From contig MNCI01030123.1 in the NCBI GenBank assembly GCA_015680685.1, positions 1,216,020 to 1,275,421 on the forward strand: 59,402 nt of DNA, written 5' to 3'. The notes below the pieces were generated by a model that worked only from the letters and a program-made list of their open reading frames with translations, had not been told where the DNA came from and ran no database searches. A program made the translations under genes and the position numbers. Positions 34,337 through 45,491 of this stretch are shown piece after piece (position 1 is the stretch's first letter; the number at the start of each line of letters is the position of its first letter). Origin of the DNA: Gnetum montanum (taxonomy: Eukaryota > Streptophyta > Gnetopsida > Gnetales > Gnetaceae).

Positions 34337-35616
34337 CAATCCTAACCACAGTGATTGTAGAGCTCAACTTTTGCTCCAAAAGTAGTGAAGACACAACTCC
34401 AAGTGTCACCGTTATGGCCCACACTCACAAACAATGAGAAATGGTATTTGGGAGAGACCTATCAATTATTGCATAACAAAGGGGAAGATGCAATTGCAAA
34501 TGTCAAGGGAGTTTCAATCTCCTATTCTATCAAGGTGATAGCTGAAGCCCTTAATGTACCCAATGAAGGGGAAAAAGTAACACATCTTTCCACTAGATTA
34601 GATATAGAAACAAGAAAACTATGGTTGTAAAGAGCATATGGCAAAAATGACAAGGATTACAATGAAGTGACTCTTCAAGAAATAATCTACTTCTTAATTG
34701 GTACACATCACCTATTTCCCTCAAAAATATTAAATAGAATATCAACATATGCAACTAAAGGAAGTGTGATCTTAATGGGAAAATTTAAGGAAAACATCGC
34801 ACACCTCTATTTTCTTAAAATCCAATGGTGATCTGAGGAAAAGAAGGTAAGAAAATTGATACTTCCATTTCCTTGCCTCATTAGGAAGCTATGCAAACAT
34901 GTTGGAATCTTAGGATACACTAATTACATCCCTAGGAAAGCTTAGAACACTTCCTATGCTAAAATGCTCAAGCCAACACCACCAAAGAAGGACCATGTTG
35001 AGAAATAACCAAACACTATGGAAACCACCAAAAACTACTGTGCAAACATAGCAAGGATGACCCTGTGAGTAGTAGCAAGAGTAATAGTAGCAGCAATAAG
35101 TTCCAGCAGCACTACTATAAGATTATAGACCATTAATGAGTCATCGAAAACAAATTGTAAAGACCATTAATTGGGGAACCCATGAGGAGGCCAATTTTTA
35201 TAAAGTCATTGATAGTGCCATCTAGCCCATAGTTTCCATAGATCCTGCTAGTGGGAAAATTTCATTGTAGTCAGGCAGAGAGGAACAATGGTCATAACAG
35301 ATTTCTAGGAACACTGCATCATTTCAAGTGGTGCTAGAAACTAGAGAAGAAGCCATGGTTATGGTCATGCAGCACCAAAATGTAGTAGGAGTTGTAGAAG
35401 TGATCACAAATTACATAAAGGAATCCTTCAATATACCTATTATGCTCCCAGCTAATCTTTCTAAAGCCAAAGATTCTCAAATGCTAGATAGTACCTCGAT
35501 GACTCCTATAGATCATGAGGATCTATTGGATCAACTGCTATAGACTAGGAAAGTCATGACAAATCTTTTTGACATCCTAAGTGATGTCACTGCAATGTAG
35601 TCAAAACTCATTATAA
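34337..35616 (+). pseudogene. B1 extra ORF, N-terminal part
   Basis: The readable frame 34385-34630 contains TQLQVSPLWPTL, GVSISYSIKVIAEALNVP and ends ETRKLWL. After a stop, QRAYGKNDKDYNEVTLQE and EEKKVRKLILPFPCLIRKL continue the similarity to B2. 35328-35543 (HQNVVGVVEV, YIKESFNI, EDLLDQLL) matches the next B2 block. The frame then runs into TKGKLVMEKTRAECVEN across the A2 insertion. It lies after the pol remnant and before the 3' LTR, the place where Athila-type elements carry an env-like ORF, but no signal peptide or membrane segment is visible. Confidence 0.65.
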
Positions 35617-35621
35617 CCAAG

Positions 35622-36547
35622 TGATGGGAGCGGTTACTCTAATTATTAGAGTGGTAGTTTCTCTAAAATTAGANAGTTACTCTAATTATTAGAGTGGTAG
35701 TTTCTCTAAAATTAGAGTGGTAGCTTTTCTCTAAAATTAGAGTGGCATTTTCTCTAAAATTAGAGTGGTAGTTTTTCTAAAATTAGAGCGGTAGTTTTTC
35801 TAATTATTAGAGTAGTTGCTCCCCAAGCCTATAAATACAGTGCCAAGGCGCACAATTTAGGGAGGAAGTCTTGGAAGGAATTCTTTCAAGGAAAGTCTTT
35901 TAGAAGTATTTTAGGAGTCAAGTAGAAAAAATTTTGTAGTTAGAGTGTTTTCCAAGTGCCCACAGCAAGAGGTCTAAGTGTGGACGGATCTTTATTCGAG
36001 CATTGTTTACTTGAGCATACCTTGTGTACGGTAATAAAGATGAGCTCTTCGATTCATCCTTGTAGCACTTGAGATTTGTTTTCTTACTCATTTATTTTAT
36101 TTTATGCACTTTACATTTTTGTTATTAGCACACATAGTACGATCACTTCGAGCATGCGTGTAACACTTGGTAACCCAGTAATGATTAGCGTTTGGTAATC
36201 CTAGTAGTGTTACGTTGGTTTAGGATGTGTACGGCAAGTGAGAATAGATATTGGTGTTAGGATTAGTTTAAAGCCTAGTTAAGTTAAATTAGTCACTTAG
36301 TTATCTCTCTCTCTCCTCCCTTATTAGCAACAGGACATAAAAACATAAAAGCTATAAAAATCATGTGCCTTATACTTACTTAACCATACAATCGTGACAT
36401 ACAAGTAAGTTTGGGAAGACAATGATCAATCAACCTGTCCTTGTTCCATAAAGGTGCATAGGCACTTAGTCCTTGGAATTTGACTGGATTATGCATGAAA
36501 TGCTTGTATTCGTATCGTTGAGCATAGGGGTACCTTGCTGCTCATCA
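35622..36547 (+). repeat. A2 5' LTR
   Basis: It starts TGATGGGAGC and ends CTGCTCATCA. U3 (35630-35815) is built of repeats of about 27 bp around CTCTAAAATTAGAGTGGTAG and the palindrome CTCTAATTATTAGAG. A single N at 35674 sits in a duplicated part of this array, so the repeat number is uncertain. The TATAAATA box is at 35830-35837. R-U5 resembles A1, U3 does not. Confidence 0.92.
35830..35837 (+). promoter_or_regulatory. A2 LTR TATA box
   Basis: TATAAATA lies just after the U3 repeat array; the 3' LTR copy is at 43339-43346. Confidence 0.65.
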
Positions 36548-36567
36548 TTGGCGTTGTTGCTAGAGAC
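36548..36567 (+). other. A2 primer-binding site
   Basis: TTGGCGTTGTTGCTAGAGAC differs from the tRNA-Asp complement TGGCGCCGTTGCCGGGGA only by C-to-T or G-to-A changes. Confidence 0.8.
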
Positions 36568-36683
36568 TTAGTTGTTTGTGTGCTAATTAGAACTTAGGAA
36601 ATCATTCACATCATTTGAATGAACCCTTAAGGTTGGTTGAGAAAATAATAAATAATAATACATTGCACACTGAACAGAAAAGT

Positions 36684-38605
36684 ATGTCTCCTTCTTTGTA
36701 CGAAAGTGCCTCACCGCCTAGGTTTGAAACAAGAAATAGTCGACGGCGTAATACACATGATGTTGATCCGCCAGTCCCTCAACAAGTTTAAGTGATATAT
36801 ATTCATCTCAATGAGTATATACTAGACTTCACCTTTATCCTCCATCAAGATGAACAACTGTGTTGGTGATACTTAGAAGGTAACATAGTGTTACCTCCCG
36901 ATAATTAAGTCTTGAGCATGCTTCTTCGTGCTCTCACACAAATTGGCATGCCACACTTACACAAAGAATACATTGTGCAAGACTATGACTCGAGAGAATA
37001 CCATCCCATAGAGGCACAACGTCAAAGGGACTTACAATAGGAGAGACATCATAAGTCTTTGAAGGGTAAGTGGTCCTAGGATGTCCCACATGTCTTAAGA
37101 GAAAATGAGGGTGGTGACCCTAACTTAGGTAGTCACCCACACAATGGTGTTCCTTCCCTTGACTTTGGCCAAAGGGTTGTGTATCAGGACCTTCATTTCA
37201 CTATTCATAACCTAGGTTTTGATACCCATGGGCACAAAGGATTTGAAAAAGGGACACGAACTCATGATAAAGATAGACATTCTGATCGCAATCACGATCG
37301 AGGCCGAGACCGCAGAAGAGAAGGTAGCAGACACCGTCATGATGATGGTTCTCCTTCTTCTTCACCTTCATCATCTCCTTCACCCTCTCCTTCAATATCC
37401 AAATGGAGTCATAAAGAAAAATACCATGGGAATAAAGGTAGGTAAAGTGGAAATCATAGATGAAATAGCCAGGAAAGGGGACAAGGGCACTCTAGAGAGT
37501 CATGACATAGAAGAAGGGAGTAGGGAACAATGTAGGCATCATAGAAGCCATGGATGAGACGATCACAATGAACCCCTACTCACTACTCAAAGTATGTTAG
37601 ACATAACTAAGGTTGTTAGAATTATAATAAAGCACCAAAAATATAGTAGGATCAAGAGATTAGATATTAACAATATCCAATGATTTGAAGGGGGATATGA
37701 CGCTGATCATCAGAATCACTTACAAGCATTCCATGATGCGTGTGCCTTACAAAACATGGAGAATAAATGGCAAAAACTTAAGTTGTTTCCATGGATACTA
37801 CTTAAAGAAGCATAAAGTTGGTACTAGTCTTTAGAACTAGAATCCATTCGTAGGTGGAGTACTATGTTAGAACTATTTAATGAAAAGTACCAAACGTACT
37901 CCTGAGTTTCTAACTTGTGAAGGAAATCCAAGGCTGGAAACAAGGAGGACATGAACCCTTGGATGCTGCCATGGGCCGATATTATGCACTGTTACATCGC
38001 TATCCTAGCCATGGTTATTCGCAAAGGGATCAATTGTGCCATCTTGTGGATGGGCTTAGGCATGAAACGAGAAGAACCCTTGGGACTTATGCCCAAGAAA
38101 GACTATTTGAGCTTAGGTCCCATCAAATTCAAAGACTATTGGAGCAAGTTGCTAAGGAAGAAGGTGAGCTACGGAAGAGAGAAAGTGTGGAAGAGTATAA
38201 CCGAGATCCTTCCCTCCGGAAGAGGGGAGTAAGATGTTGTGAGGATGAAGAAGAGTCATCACTCGAAGAGATGGTGAATAGAAAAACTTTGCCTATCCAA
38301 AAGATGACATCAAAAGTTTCAGCAAAGGTAGACTAAATGTGGGATTCCCTAGACAATAGATTTCAAATTGTTCTTAAAATAGTAGAGGATTCTATAGAGC
38401 AAGGTAGTGATAAAAGAAAAAAGAAAGAGACTGAACATCCACGTAGCAAGGGTAAGGGAAAAGTTTCCATCATTGAAGAGGTTGTGGATTTAGAAATAGA
38501 GAATGCTAGTGGATGTGAGATATGTCAATATGACCATCCTAAGGGATGTTACCTTGTAATATCACATCTGAAAGAGTTTGAGGTGTATGCACTCAACCCA
38601 TGATT
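36684..38605 (+). pseudogene. A2 gag
   Basis: The start at 36684 gives MSPSLYESASPPRFETRNS. The EYILDFTFILHQDEQL block is followed by an Arg/His/Asp-rich then Ser-rich segment (37179-37445). FEGGYDADHQNHLQAFHDA is near 37690. The helical capsid-like part (37917-38336, DAAMGRYYALLHRYPSHGYS) comes next, and 38337-38603 ends with GCEICQYDHPKGCYLV. The last motif is a Cys/His box with spacing C-x2-C-x3-H-x3-C. Stops occur at several places (for example near 37680, 37816 and 38335), so it is broken but much better preserved than in B1 and B2. Confidence 0.85.
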
Positions 38606-39026
38606 AAACAGAAGGCAAACACCCCGAAGGTTACCTTATCCTCAAGGTAACCCAAGGAAGTTCCACCAACCCTTAACATATTATCCCAATGGAACTCCAC
38701 CATAATTGATTGAGCAATATCAATAGTGGTATCACCCACAATCATGGGAAATGCCACCACCAAGGCAATAGTATCCTTACTGGCAACCTAACCCGTATGA
38801 ATATTACATGCAGCAGCCAATCTCCTCACATGACTCTACTGGTCACGTCACTCCTCAACCTCACTACCAAGTCCATGAGTATTATGGGACTCCCTCTTCT
38901 AGAGGCAATATTCCACAAGAATATCATCCTTTACATCCAACCGCATCTCTTTCACCAATAGCTCCACTACCACCTGCTCCCATGATGCGAGGTGAAATCC
39001 CTACCTAGCCACAACAACATAACACC
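38606..39026 (+). pseudogene. A2 gag-protease linker, Pro/Gln/Tyr-rich
   Basis: Low-complexity linker codons such as RLPYPQGNPRKFHQPLTYYP and a PQPHYQVHEYYGTPSSRG stretch connect gag to protease. The same composition occurs on the minus strand of A1 (5500-5900). A few stops interrupt it. Confidence 0.6.
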
Positions 39027-39790
39027 ATGAGGGTTGTTAACTCTCAACCTACTGTTGGTTCCAACAACCACATGAAGAAAAGACCTTTCTTTAGAACCAA
39101 CAGTCCAACCAAGCCCTTCCAATCACAAGTGGCTGATTCCTTAGATGCCTCAGTATCAATCAAAACTTTGAAGCCTCCTTCAACTGAACCACCACACTCA
39201 ACGCATATGTTCATGCTAACACATGCTGACACCGATTGGATCAAAGCTGGCCACCTTCCCAAGAAATTATTTGATCCTGGGAGTCCTCTGATATACTTAC
39301 AAATTGTTGGAAATGCACCATGCAAGGCTCTTTTGGATTCAGGTTCCAGTGTCAACTTGATTTCTCAAGAAATGTACAAGGCCTGGAACCTACCTTCATT
39401 AAAAAAGAGCAACATCCATCTAGAGTTGGCTGACCAGTCCATCATTGTCCCATTGGGACTGGTGGAAGACATTGTTACCACTAGCTGACTTCCTAGTGAT
39501 TCAGGTAAACAACGGTAAGGGGGACTTCCCAATCATAATGGGAAGAGCATGGCTAAGCACCATCGATGCATGCCTAGGAATCCACGATCTTTCCTTAGAA
39601 ATATTAAAGGAAAATACATTCAGAATGATCAAGAAGAAAAAATTTCTATGCATCACATACAGTGACATAGGGTGTAATTGCATGCAAAGGTCATGGTTTG
39701 TACAAAGTTTAACATTGCATGCATGTAATCAATGTGCACAAGTAATCAACATACAAAGATGCATATATGCAACAGCCACACAATAGGAAG
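39027..39790 (+). pseudogene. A2 protease with a short deletion
   Basis: The catalytic motif ALLDSGSSVNLISQEMYKAW is intact. After VEDIVTT the A1 protease continues MCGWSYPADFLVI, but A2 goes almost directly to LADFLVIQVNNGKGDFPIIM in another frame. About 20 bases are missing at 39480-39490, which ends the first frame at a stop. The C-terminal block PIIMGRAWLSTIDACLGIHD is intact in the second frame (39445-39786). Confidence 0.85.
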
Positions 39791-40950
39791 GCATCCAGTG
39801 GCTGATAGCTAATCAAAAAAGTAGTTCAATCATATGCATGGAACCAACTGAGGGTCTGACTTGCGCTTACATTGACAGCATAAATGCATTAGAGCAAGTC
39901 CATTGCCAACTTCCAAGTCTTAACCTTGAAAATGTTAACTAGGGGAAGTTCGAAATCCCTGAGAAATTTAAGTAGGAGCCCCCTGAGCTAAAACCATTAC
40001 TCACTGGTATGGAATACATGTTCCTTAAAAATAGAAAATTGGTAATTATCAACGCTAAGCTTACTCCTCAACAAAAAGAAGAACTACTGAAGGTAATCAA
40101 TATATGGTCAAAAGCCTTCACTTGGTCATATCTCGAATTAACTGGAATAGATACTAGGATATGCCAACATAGGATTTACATCGACCCCTCCATGAAGCCT
40201 CGAAGAGAACCGTAGAGATGTTTGAACCCAAAGCTGAAGTAAGTAGTCAAGGAAGAAATCAAACAGCTTCTCAAGGCTGGGTTCATATACCCCATTTTTT
40301 ATAGCAAATGGGTTAGCCCCTTAGTTATTGTGCCTAAAAAGGGAGGCAAATGGAGGGTGTGCATAGATTTCAGGCTACTGAATATGGCAACATTCAAAGA
40401 TCACTTTCCATTGCCATTTGTTGACCAAGTCTTAGACACCATCGCAGGGCATCTCTACTATAGTTTTCTGGATGGATATAGCAAATATAATCAAATAAAA
40501 ATAGCCCCACAAGACCAAGCCAAGACTACATTCCCTAGTCCTTGGGGAACATTTGCATACAAACAGATGTCGTTTGGCTTGTGCAATGCCCTTGCAACAT
40601 TTCAATGACTAGTTCTAAGCATCTTCCAACATCAGATAGGAAATGGTGTGGAGGTCTTTATGGATGACTTCTGCACTTATGAAGCAAACTTTGATCAAGC
40701 CTTGGACTGGTTGGAGCAAGTGTTAAAAAGATGTGTAGAAACCAATTTGAGGCTCAACTAGTAGAAAAGCCATTTGATGGTCCAAGAGGGCATAGTACTA
40801 GGGAAAAAAATCTCACACACAAGGATAGAGGTAGACCTCAAGAAAATCAAAGTTATCCAAGGAATTACTCATTAACTGGAAATTATCAAAGATATTTGGT
40901 CATTCCTTGGACATACTGGCTACCTCCATACACTATCAATGACATGTGAC
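39791..40950 (+). pseudogene. A2 reverse transcriptase
   Basis: Blocks in order are: linker EPTEGLTCAYIDSINALEQ (39841-39900), IDPSMKPRREP, VKEEIKQLLKAGFIYPI, VPKKGGKWRVCIDFRLLNMA, FVDQVLDTIAGHLYYSFLDG, QMSFGLCNALATFQ, and the catalytic box VFMDDF near 40654-40671. Thumb and connection sequence (KKIKVIQGITH, FLGHTGYLHTLSMT) continues to about 40945. A few in-frame stops exist (for example at 40213, 40606 and 40759). It keeps both catalytic Asp residues but is followed by no RNase H. Confidence 0.85.
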
Positions 40951-41257
40951 CTCAACCTTGACCTTGATCTTGCATAGAAACAATGGTTAGTAATCCTTAA
41001 CTTACTAGATGAAAACCGACTGGCTGCCCTATCATCTAATGAGTTGCACAAGGCATTCAATAAACAATGTCATGACCTAAGGATTAGGAAAGTTAAATAT
41101 TAACTGAGAGATAAGGTTCTCTACTAGAATCCCACACATGTGCCACAACATACTAAATTTCAAACACTATGGGAAAGATCTTATATTATTTATGCAACTT
41201 TTCCTTCGGGGACCATGACAATATACAAACCTGAGAGCCCAAACAAGAAACTGTTGG
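40951..41257 (+). pseudogene. A2 end-of-pol piece joined to RT by deletion
   Basis: CDLNLDLDLA and VILNLLDENRLAAL match B2 near 20190-20250, which lies after the integrase core. KFQTLWERSYIIYATF then resembles the C-terminal GPY/F-type region of Ty3 integrases. RNase H and the integrase core that should lie between are absent, with the junction near 40945-40955. The sequence ends at a single N at 41258. Confidence 0.65.
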
Positions 41258-41258
41258 N

Positions 41259-41488
41259 CGAAGGAAAAGTTGCATAAATAATATAAGATCCTTCCCATAG
41301 TGTTTGAAATTTAGTATGTTGTGGCACATGTGTGGGATTCTAGTAGAGAACCTTATCTCTCAGTTAATATTTAACTTTCCTAATCCTTAGGTCATGACAT
41401 TGTTTATTGAATGCCTTGTGCAACTCATTAGATGATAGGGCAGCCAGTCGGTTTTCATCTAGTAAGTTAAGGATTACTAACCATTGTT
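41259..41488 (-). repeat. Inverted copy of 40979-41211, bounded by single Ns
   Basis: This 230-bp block is an almost exact reverse complement of the end-of-pol piece immediately to its left, with a difference seen at one base (GGGAAAGATC against GGGAAGGATC). Its edges coincide with the single Ns at 41258 and 41489. A misoriented contig placed between two joins explains it best. Confidence 0.85.
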
Positions 41489-41489
41489 N

Positions 41490-43184
41490 ATTTACTTGAT
41501 TTACTTTTATTCGTCATCTAATAAGTGCTAATGTTGGTGGGTTGAATTATATCATATTGATTGATAATGTTTGGTTTTTACCTTTGAATTATGATGCTAA
41601 TAGTAAGATATGGTTCTTTTGGTAAAATAGGCAATGAGTCCATGCCGTCCACTCATCCATACAACTCTATGGTCTCCTTTGGCTTGGAACTGTATAGTCC
41701 CCTTTTTCTAAGTAAACTTTTAATGACTTGGTGGCTGGGTATTTTTCAAACCAAGGAAAGACTCAAAGGATGAAAAGGGTGTGACTTCAAGGGGATTCGA
41801 TGAATTTGTGTTGGCCATTCTCTTGGGGTGCTTGGATGCTTTTTCTTGGGTTTTCTGCCATTCTCACATTGTTCAAAAATTAGGAAGCCAAGTGAATAAA
41901 AATAAGTCTTTGCATGGTGTGGTTCTCACAAAAAAAAAAGTGAGAATTCAAAGCACACCTCTTAGACATAATAAAGAAATATGGGCTACAAGCACTTGTT
42001 ATAGAACTGGAAAGACATGTTACCCATGCCTAAAGGTTCCCTCTAACTAAGGCCCTTTCTCACTTCCTACTTCTCCATCTCACTCTCCTCGAAATGGTGG
42101 TGACTCTTTGTGAAAGCATTCTTGTTGCTTCAAGTGGATGGATTGATCAAGTGTGTTGATGCGAGGTCACTAGATGTGGTTTTTTTGAGTTTGGATTTGG
42201 GATGAGTTCTACTCAGTCACATTAACCATGAAATACAAAAGGAGCTTTACACAACCTTGTTTTTGGGATTCCATTCCATTCTCTCCTCTCCATCTTTCTT
42301 CCCATTTTCCACCTCATTGTTAGTTTTANNNNNNNNNNNNNNNNNNNNNNNNNNNNNNNNNNNNNNNNNNNNNNNNNNNNNNNNNNNNNNNNNNNNNNNN
42401 NNNNNNNNNNNNNNNNNNNNNNNNNNNNNNNNNNNNNNNNNNNNNNNNNNNNNNNNNNNNNNNNNNNNNNNNNNNNNNNNNNNNNNNNNNNNNNNNNNNN
42501 NNNNNNNNNNNNNNNNNNNNNNNNNNNNNNNNNNNNNNNNNNNNNNNNNNNNNNNNNNNNNNNNNNNNNNNNNNNNNNNNNNNNNNNNNNNNNNNNNNNN
42601 NNNNNNNNNNNNNNNNNNNNNNNNNNNNNNNNNNNNNNNNNNNNNNNNNNNNNNNNNNNNNNNNNNNNNNNNNNNNNNNNNNNNNNNNNNNNNNNNNNNN
42701 NNNNNNNNNNNNNNNNNNNNNNNNNNNNNNNNNNNNNNNNNNNNNNNNNNNNNNNNNNNNNNNNNNNNNNNNNNNNNNNNNNNNNNNNNNNNNNNNNNNN
42801 NTGTGTAGATGGTGATCATACAAACAATGGACTAGACTTGGAGGAAGCACTCAGGATGGACAAGAACTGGAGCATTTATGGAAGGAGCAAGTCTGGTGGC
42901 ATGGCTATGGATAAATAATGAAAGGTGCAATCTTAGCATTGGTGGCAACACGCTTCATTTTCTTTCTCTCTCTTTCTCTAAAAGCTCCCAAATAAAGGCT
43001 TGGATGTCTTTTATGTATGAGTGTTCACCACAATGGTCATGAACACTAATGTTATAATATGCTTATTGATCCATTGACTGGGCGCATTGAATTTATCATC
43101 CCATTCCACCATCAGTTGTCAATTAGTCAATAATCCCATGCCTTCCCAATATTTTGTAAGGAACTCGAGGATGACTTTTCATTC
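41490..43184 (+). other. A2 3' non-coding spacer with gap
   Basis: This corresponds to the A1 spacer in reverse complement. It includes the block AGACATGTTACCCATGCCTA (42012-42031) and GTGTGACTTCAAGGGGATTC (near 41780). An N run covers 42329-42801. No gene is seen. Confidence 0.75.
42329..42801. other. Assembly gap (473 N)
   Basis: A run of N in the A2 spacer. The matching part of A1 is approximately 2850-3400. Confidence 0.99.
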
Positions 43185-43197
43185 AGTCATGGGGGTA
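43185..43197 (+). other. A2 polypurine tract
   Basis: GTCATGGGGGTA abuts the 3' LTR start TGATGGG. Confidence 0.8.
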
Positions 43198-44081
43198 TGA
43201 TGGGAGCAGTTATTCTAATTATTAGAGTGGAAGTTTCTCTAAAATTAGAGTGGTAGTTTTTCTCTAAAATTAGAGTGGTAGTTTCTCTAAAATTAGAGTG
43301 GTAGTTTTTCTAATTATTAGAGTAGTTGCTTCCAAGCCTATAAATACATTGCCAAGGTGCACAATTTAGGGAGGAAGTCTTGGAAGGAAGTCTTTCAAGG
43401 GAAGTCTTTTAGGAGTTAAGTAGCAAAAATTTTGTAGTTAGAGTATTTTCCAAGTGCCCGCAATAGGAGGTCTAAGTGTGGACGTATCTTTATTCAAGCA
43501 TTGTGTACTTGAGCACACCTTGTGTATGGCAATAAAGATGAGCCCTTCGATTCATCTTTGTAGAACTTGAGATTTGTTTTCTTACTTATTTCTTTTATTT
43601 TATTTTCTTTTACATTTATTTTATTTTATTTTATTTTATGCACTTCACATTTCTGTTATTAGCACACACAGTACGATCACTTCGAACATGTGTGTAACAC
43701 TTGGTAACCTAGTAACGATTAGCGTTTGGTAATCCTAGTAGTGTTGCACTAGTTCAGGATGTGTACGACAAGTGAGAATAGATATTGGTGTTAGGATTAG
43801 TTTAAAGCCTAATTAAGTTAAATTAGTCACTTAGTTATCTCTCTCTCTCCTCCCTTATTAGCAACATGACATAAAAACATAAAAGCTATAAAAATCATAT
43901 GCCTCAAACTTACTTAACCATACAATTGTGACATACAAGTAAGTATGGGAAGATAACGATCAATCAACTTGTCCTTGTTCCACAAAGGTGCATAGGCACT
44001 TAGTGCTTGGAATTCGACCGAATCGTGCATGAAACACTTGTATTTGTATGGTTGAGCATAGGGGTACCTCGCCACTCATCA
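43198..44081 (+). repeat. A2 3' LTR
   Basis: This 884-bp LTR is the partner of 35622-36547, with fewer U3 repeat units and a longer TTTTATTTTATTT run near 43570-43640. It ends GCCACTCATCA before the CCAAG duplication. Confidence 0.93.
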
Positions 44082-44086
44082 CCAAG

Positions 44087-45300
44087 GGTAAGTTGGTCAT
44101 GGAAAAGACTAGGGCAGAGTGTGTAGAAAATGAAGTTTGCAAACTACAAGAAGAGCTTACAACCCTAAGATCAGAACTAAGAGATCCTACTCATTTCATT
44201 ATGCAATACCAACTAAAGTAGTTCAAAATAGAACAAATCAATCACCTGATGTAGTATACTAAATAGATGGAGAATGAGAAGGAGAAAGTGGTGTGGAATG
44301 CCTCAATAGTAAAAGCACAGATATACACACATGTTAAGGCACTCATCACAGTACAAGAAGATAATAAGAAACTTGCTGCAAACAACACTATCTTGATCAA
44401 TGTGGAAAAGCAAAAAAGCATCCCTAAAGAGAGCATTCATCAATTAAGAGAACAATTGATGAGGGTCAACTAGGATATGAGCTACCTTACATGAGAAAAT
44501 AGAACTCTCTCAATGGAGGAGGTATGAACCATCTAACAAAAATTAGCTATTGAAATAAGCATGTGGCAGAATGAGGCAAAGAGAGGCATGCAAGGCTTAA
44601 AGAAAATTTCTGCGATTAAGTGGGCATGTACAAACAAATCAATGAGAAGGAGATCTAGATGGCAAAAGCCTAAATCAACTCCATTTTAGCACAAAATCCA
44701 TATTGGTATCTGATCTTGGATAGCTATGCTCATGTCCACCAAGAGGAGATTAAAAACAAAGACCTACATATAGAAGACTTAATAGAATACATGGGGTTAG
44801 CAAACCTAGGACATGCTAACTTGGCCATGTTAATAGCAAGCAGACCCAAAAATGAGCTAGAATAGCAAGTAGTAGATGTGTATGCATTATATGAGAAGGG
44901 ATTTACTGATTGTAAGGATGCTTTGCAAAAGCTTTAGGTGGAAAATTTTGAGCTAGAAGTAGTAAAGGCCAGCTACCAAGGGTAGAAAGATGTTGCAACA
45001 AACCTGTTTAGAAGAATGTTTGACTATTAAGAGTTATGCAAGATGGCCAAAGCGTTTAAGGAGGAAAGGAGATAGTTTGCGGAATGGTACATTAAGGCTA
45101 ATTAGATGTTTCTACAACTTCCCTGTCCATGAGATGTACCAGCTCCATCACACATTACACAGTCATCATGGATAGTACATGACCCCAAAATAGAGGAAGA
45201 GAAACTTCAAGCACTACTCAATAGATACCAATTTTAAAAGCTTAATTACAAGGGGAAGCAACTAATGGAGGAGTCACCACCACTAGGCACTACTTAGGCT
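44087..45300 (+). pseudogene. B1 extra ORF, coiled-coil part
   Basis: The frame continues from 35616. It holds KGKLVMEKTRAECVENEVCK, LQEELTTLRSELRD, then 44267-44473 (MENEKEKVVWNASIVKAQIY, INVEKQKSIPKESIHQLREQ). Later blocks are QKLAIEISMWQNEAKRG and a C-terminal MEESPPLGTT near 45270. Spaced Leu/Ile positions and high Glu/Lys/Gln content indicate coiled coil. The same blocks occur in the same order in B2 at 10594-9240. Stops interrupt it about every 20-60 codons. Confidence 0.65.
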
Positions 45301-45477
45301 GCATCAAGGTTCATCATCTTGTTTTGTTTTGGTCCAATTTGTCTTGTCATAACTTGTGTCATTTTATAAACACCGCTATGACATTTAGTGTCATGTAAAT
45401 AGTATCATGTAAATTTACCTTCCAATTTTGTAAGGAACTCTATCCTCATTTTTTTAACTTGAGGATGATTTTCTAGG

Positions 45478-45491
45478 TAGTTGTGGGGGTA
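45478..45491 (+). other. B1 polypurine tract
   Basis: AGTTGTGGGGGTA lies directly before the 3' LTR. Confidence 0.75.

Larger units (their letters stand above)
35622..44081 (+). mobile_element. Ty3-type LTR retrotransposon A2, lacking RNase H and integrase
   Basis: LTRs at 35622-36547 and 43198-44081 are flanked by perfect 5-bp duplications CCAAG (35617-35621 and 44082-44086). The interior has gag, protease, a nearly full RT, a deletion of RNase H and integrase, an end-of-pol piece and the non-coding spacer shared with A1. It is inserted in the extra ORF of B1 and is younger than B1. Confidence 0.93.

Noticed and set aside
41144-41326. Large hairpin as a functional cruciform or MITE
   Set aside because: Its arms end exactly at single Ns and contain end-of-pol coding sequence, so a misjoined contig is more likely.
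42247-42850. ORFs across the second N gap
   Set aside because: They are almost entirely N with no conserved flanks.
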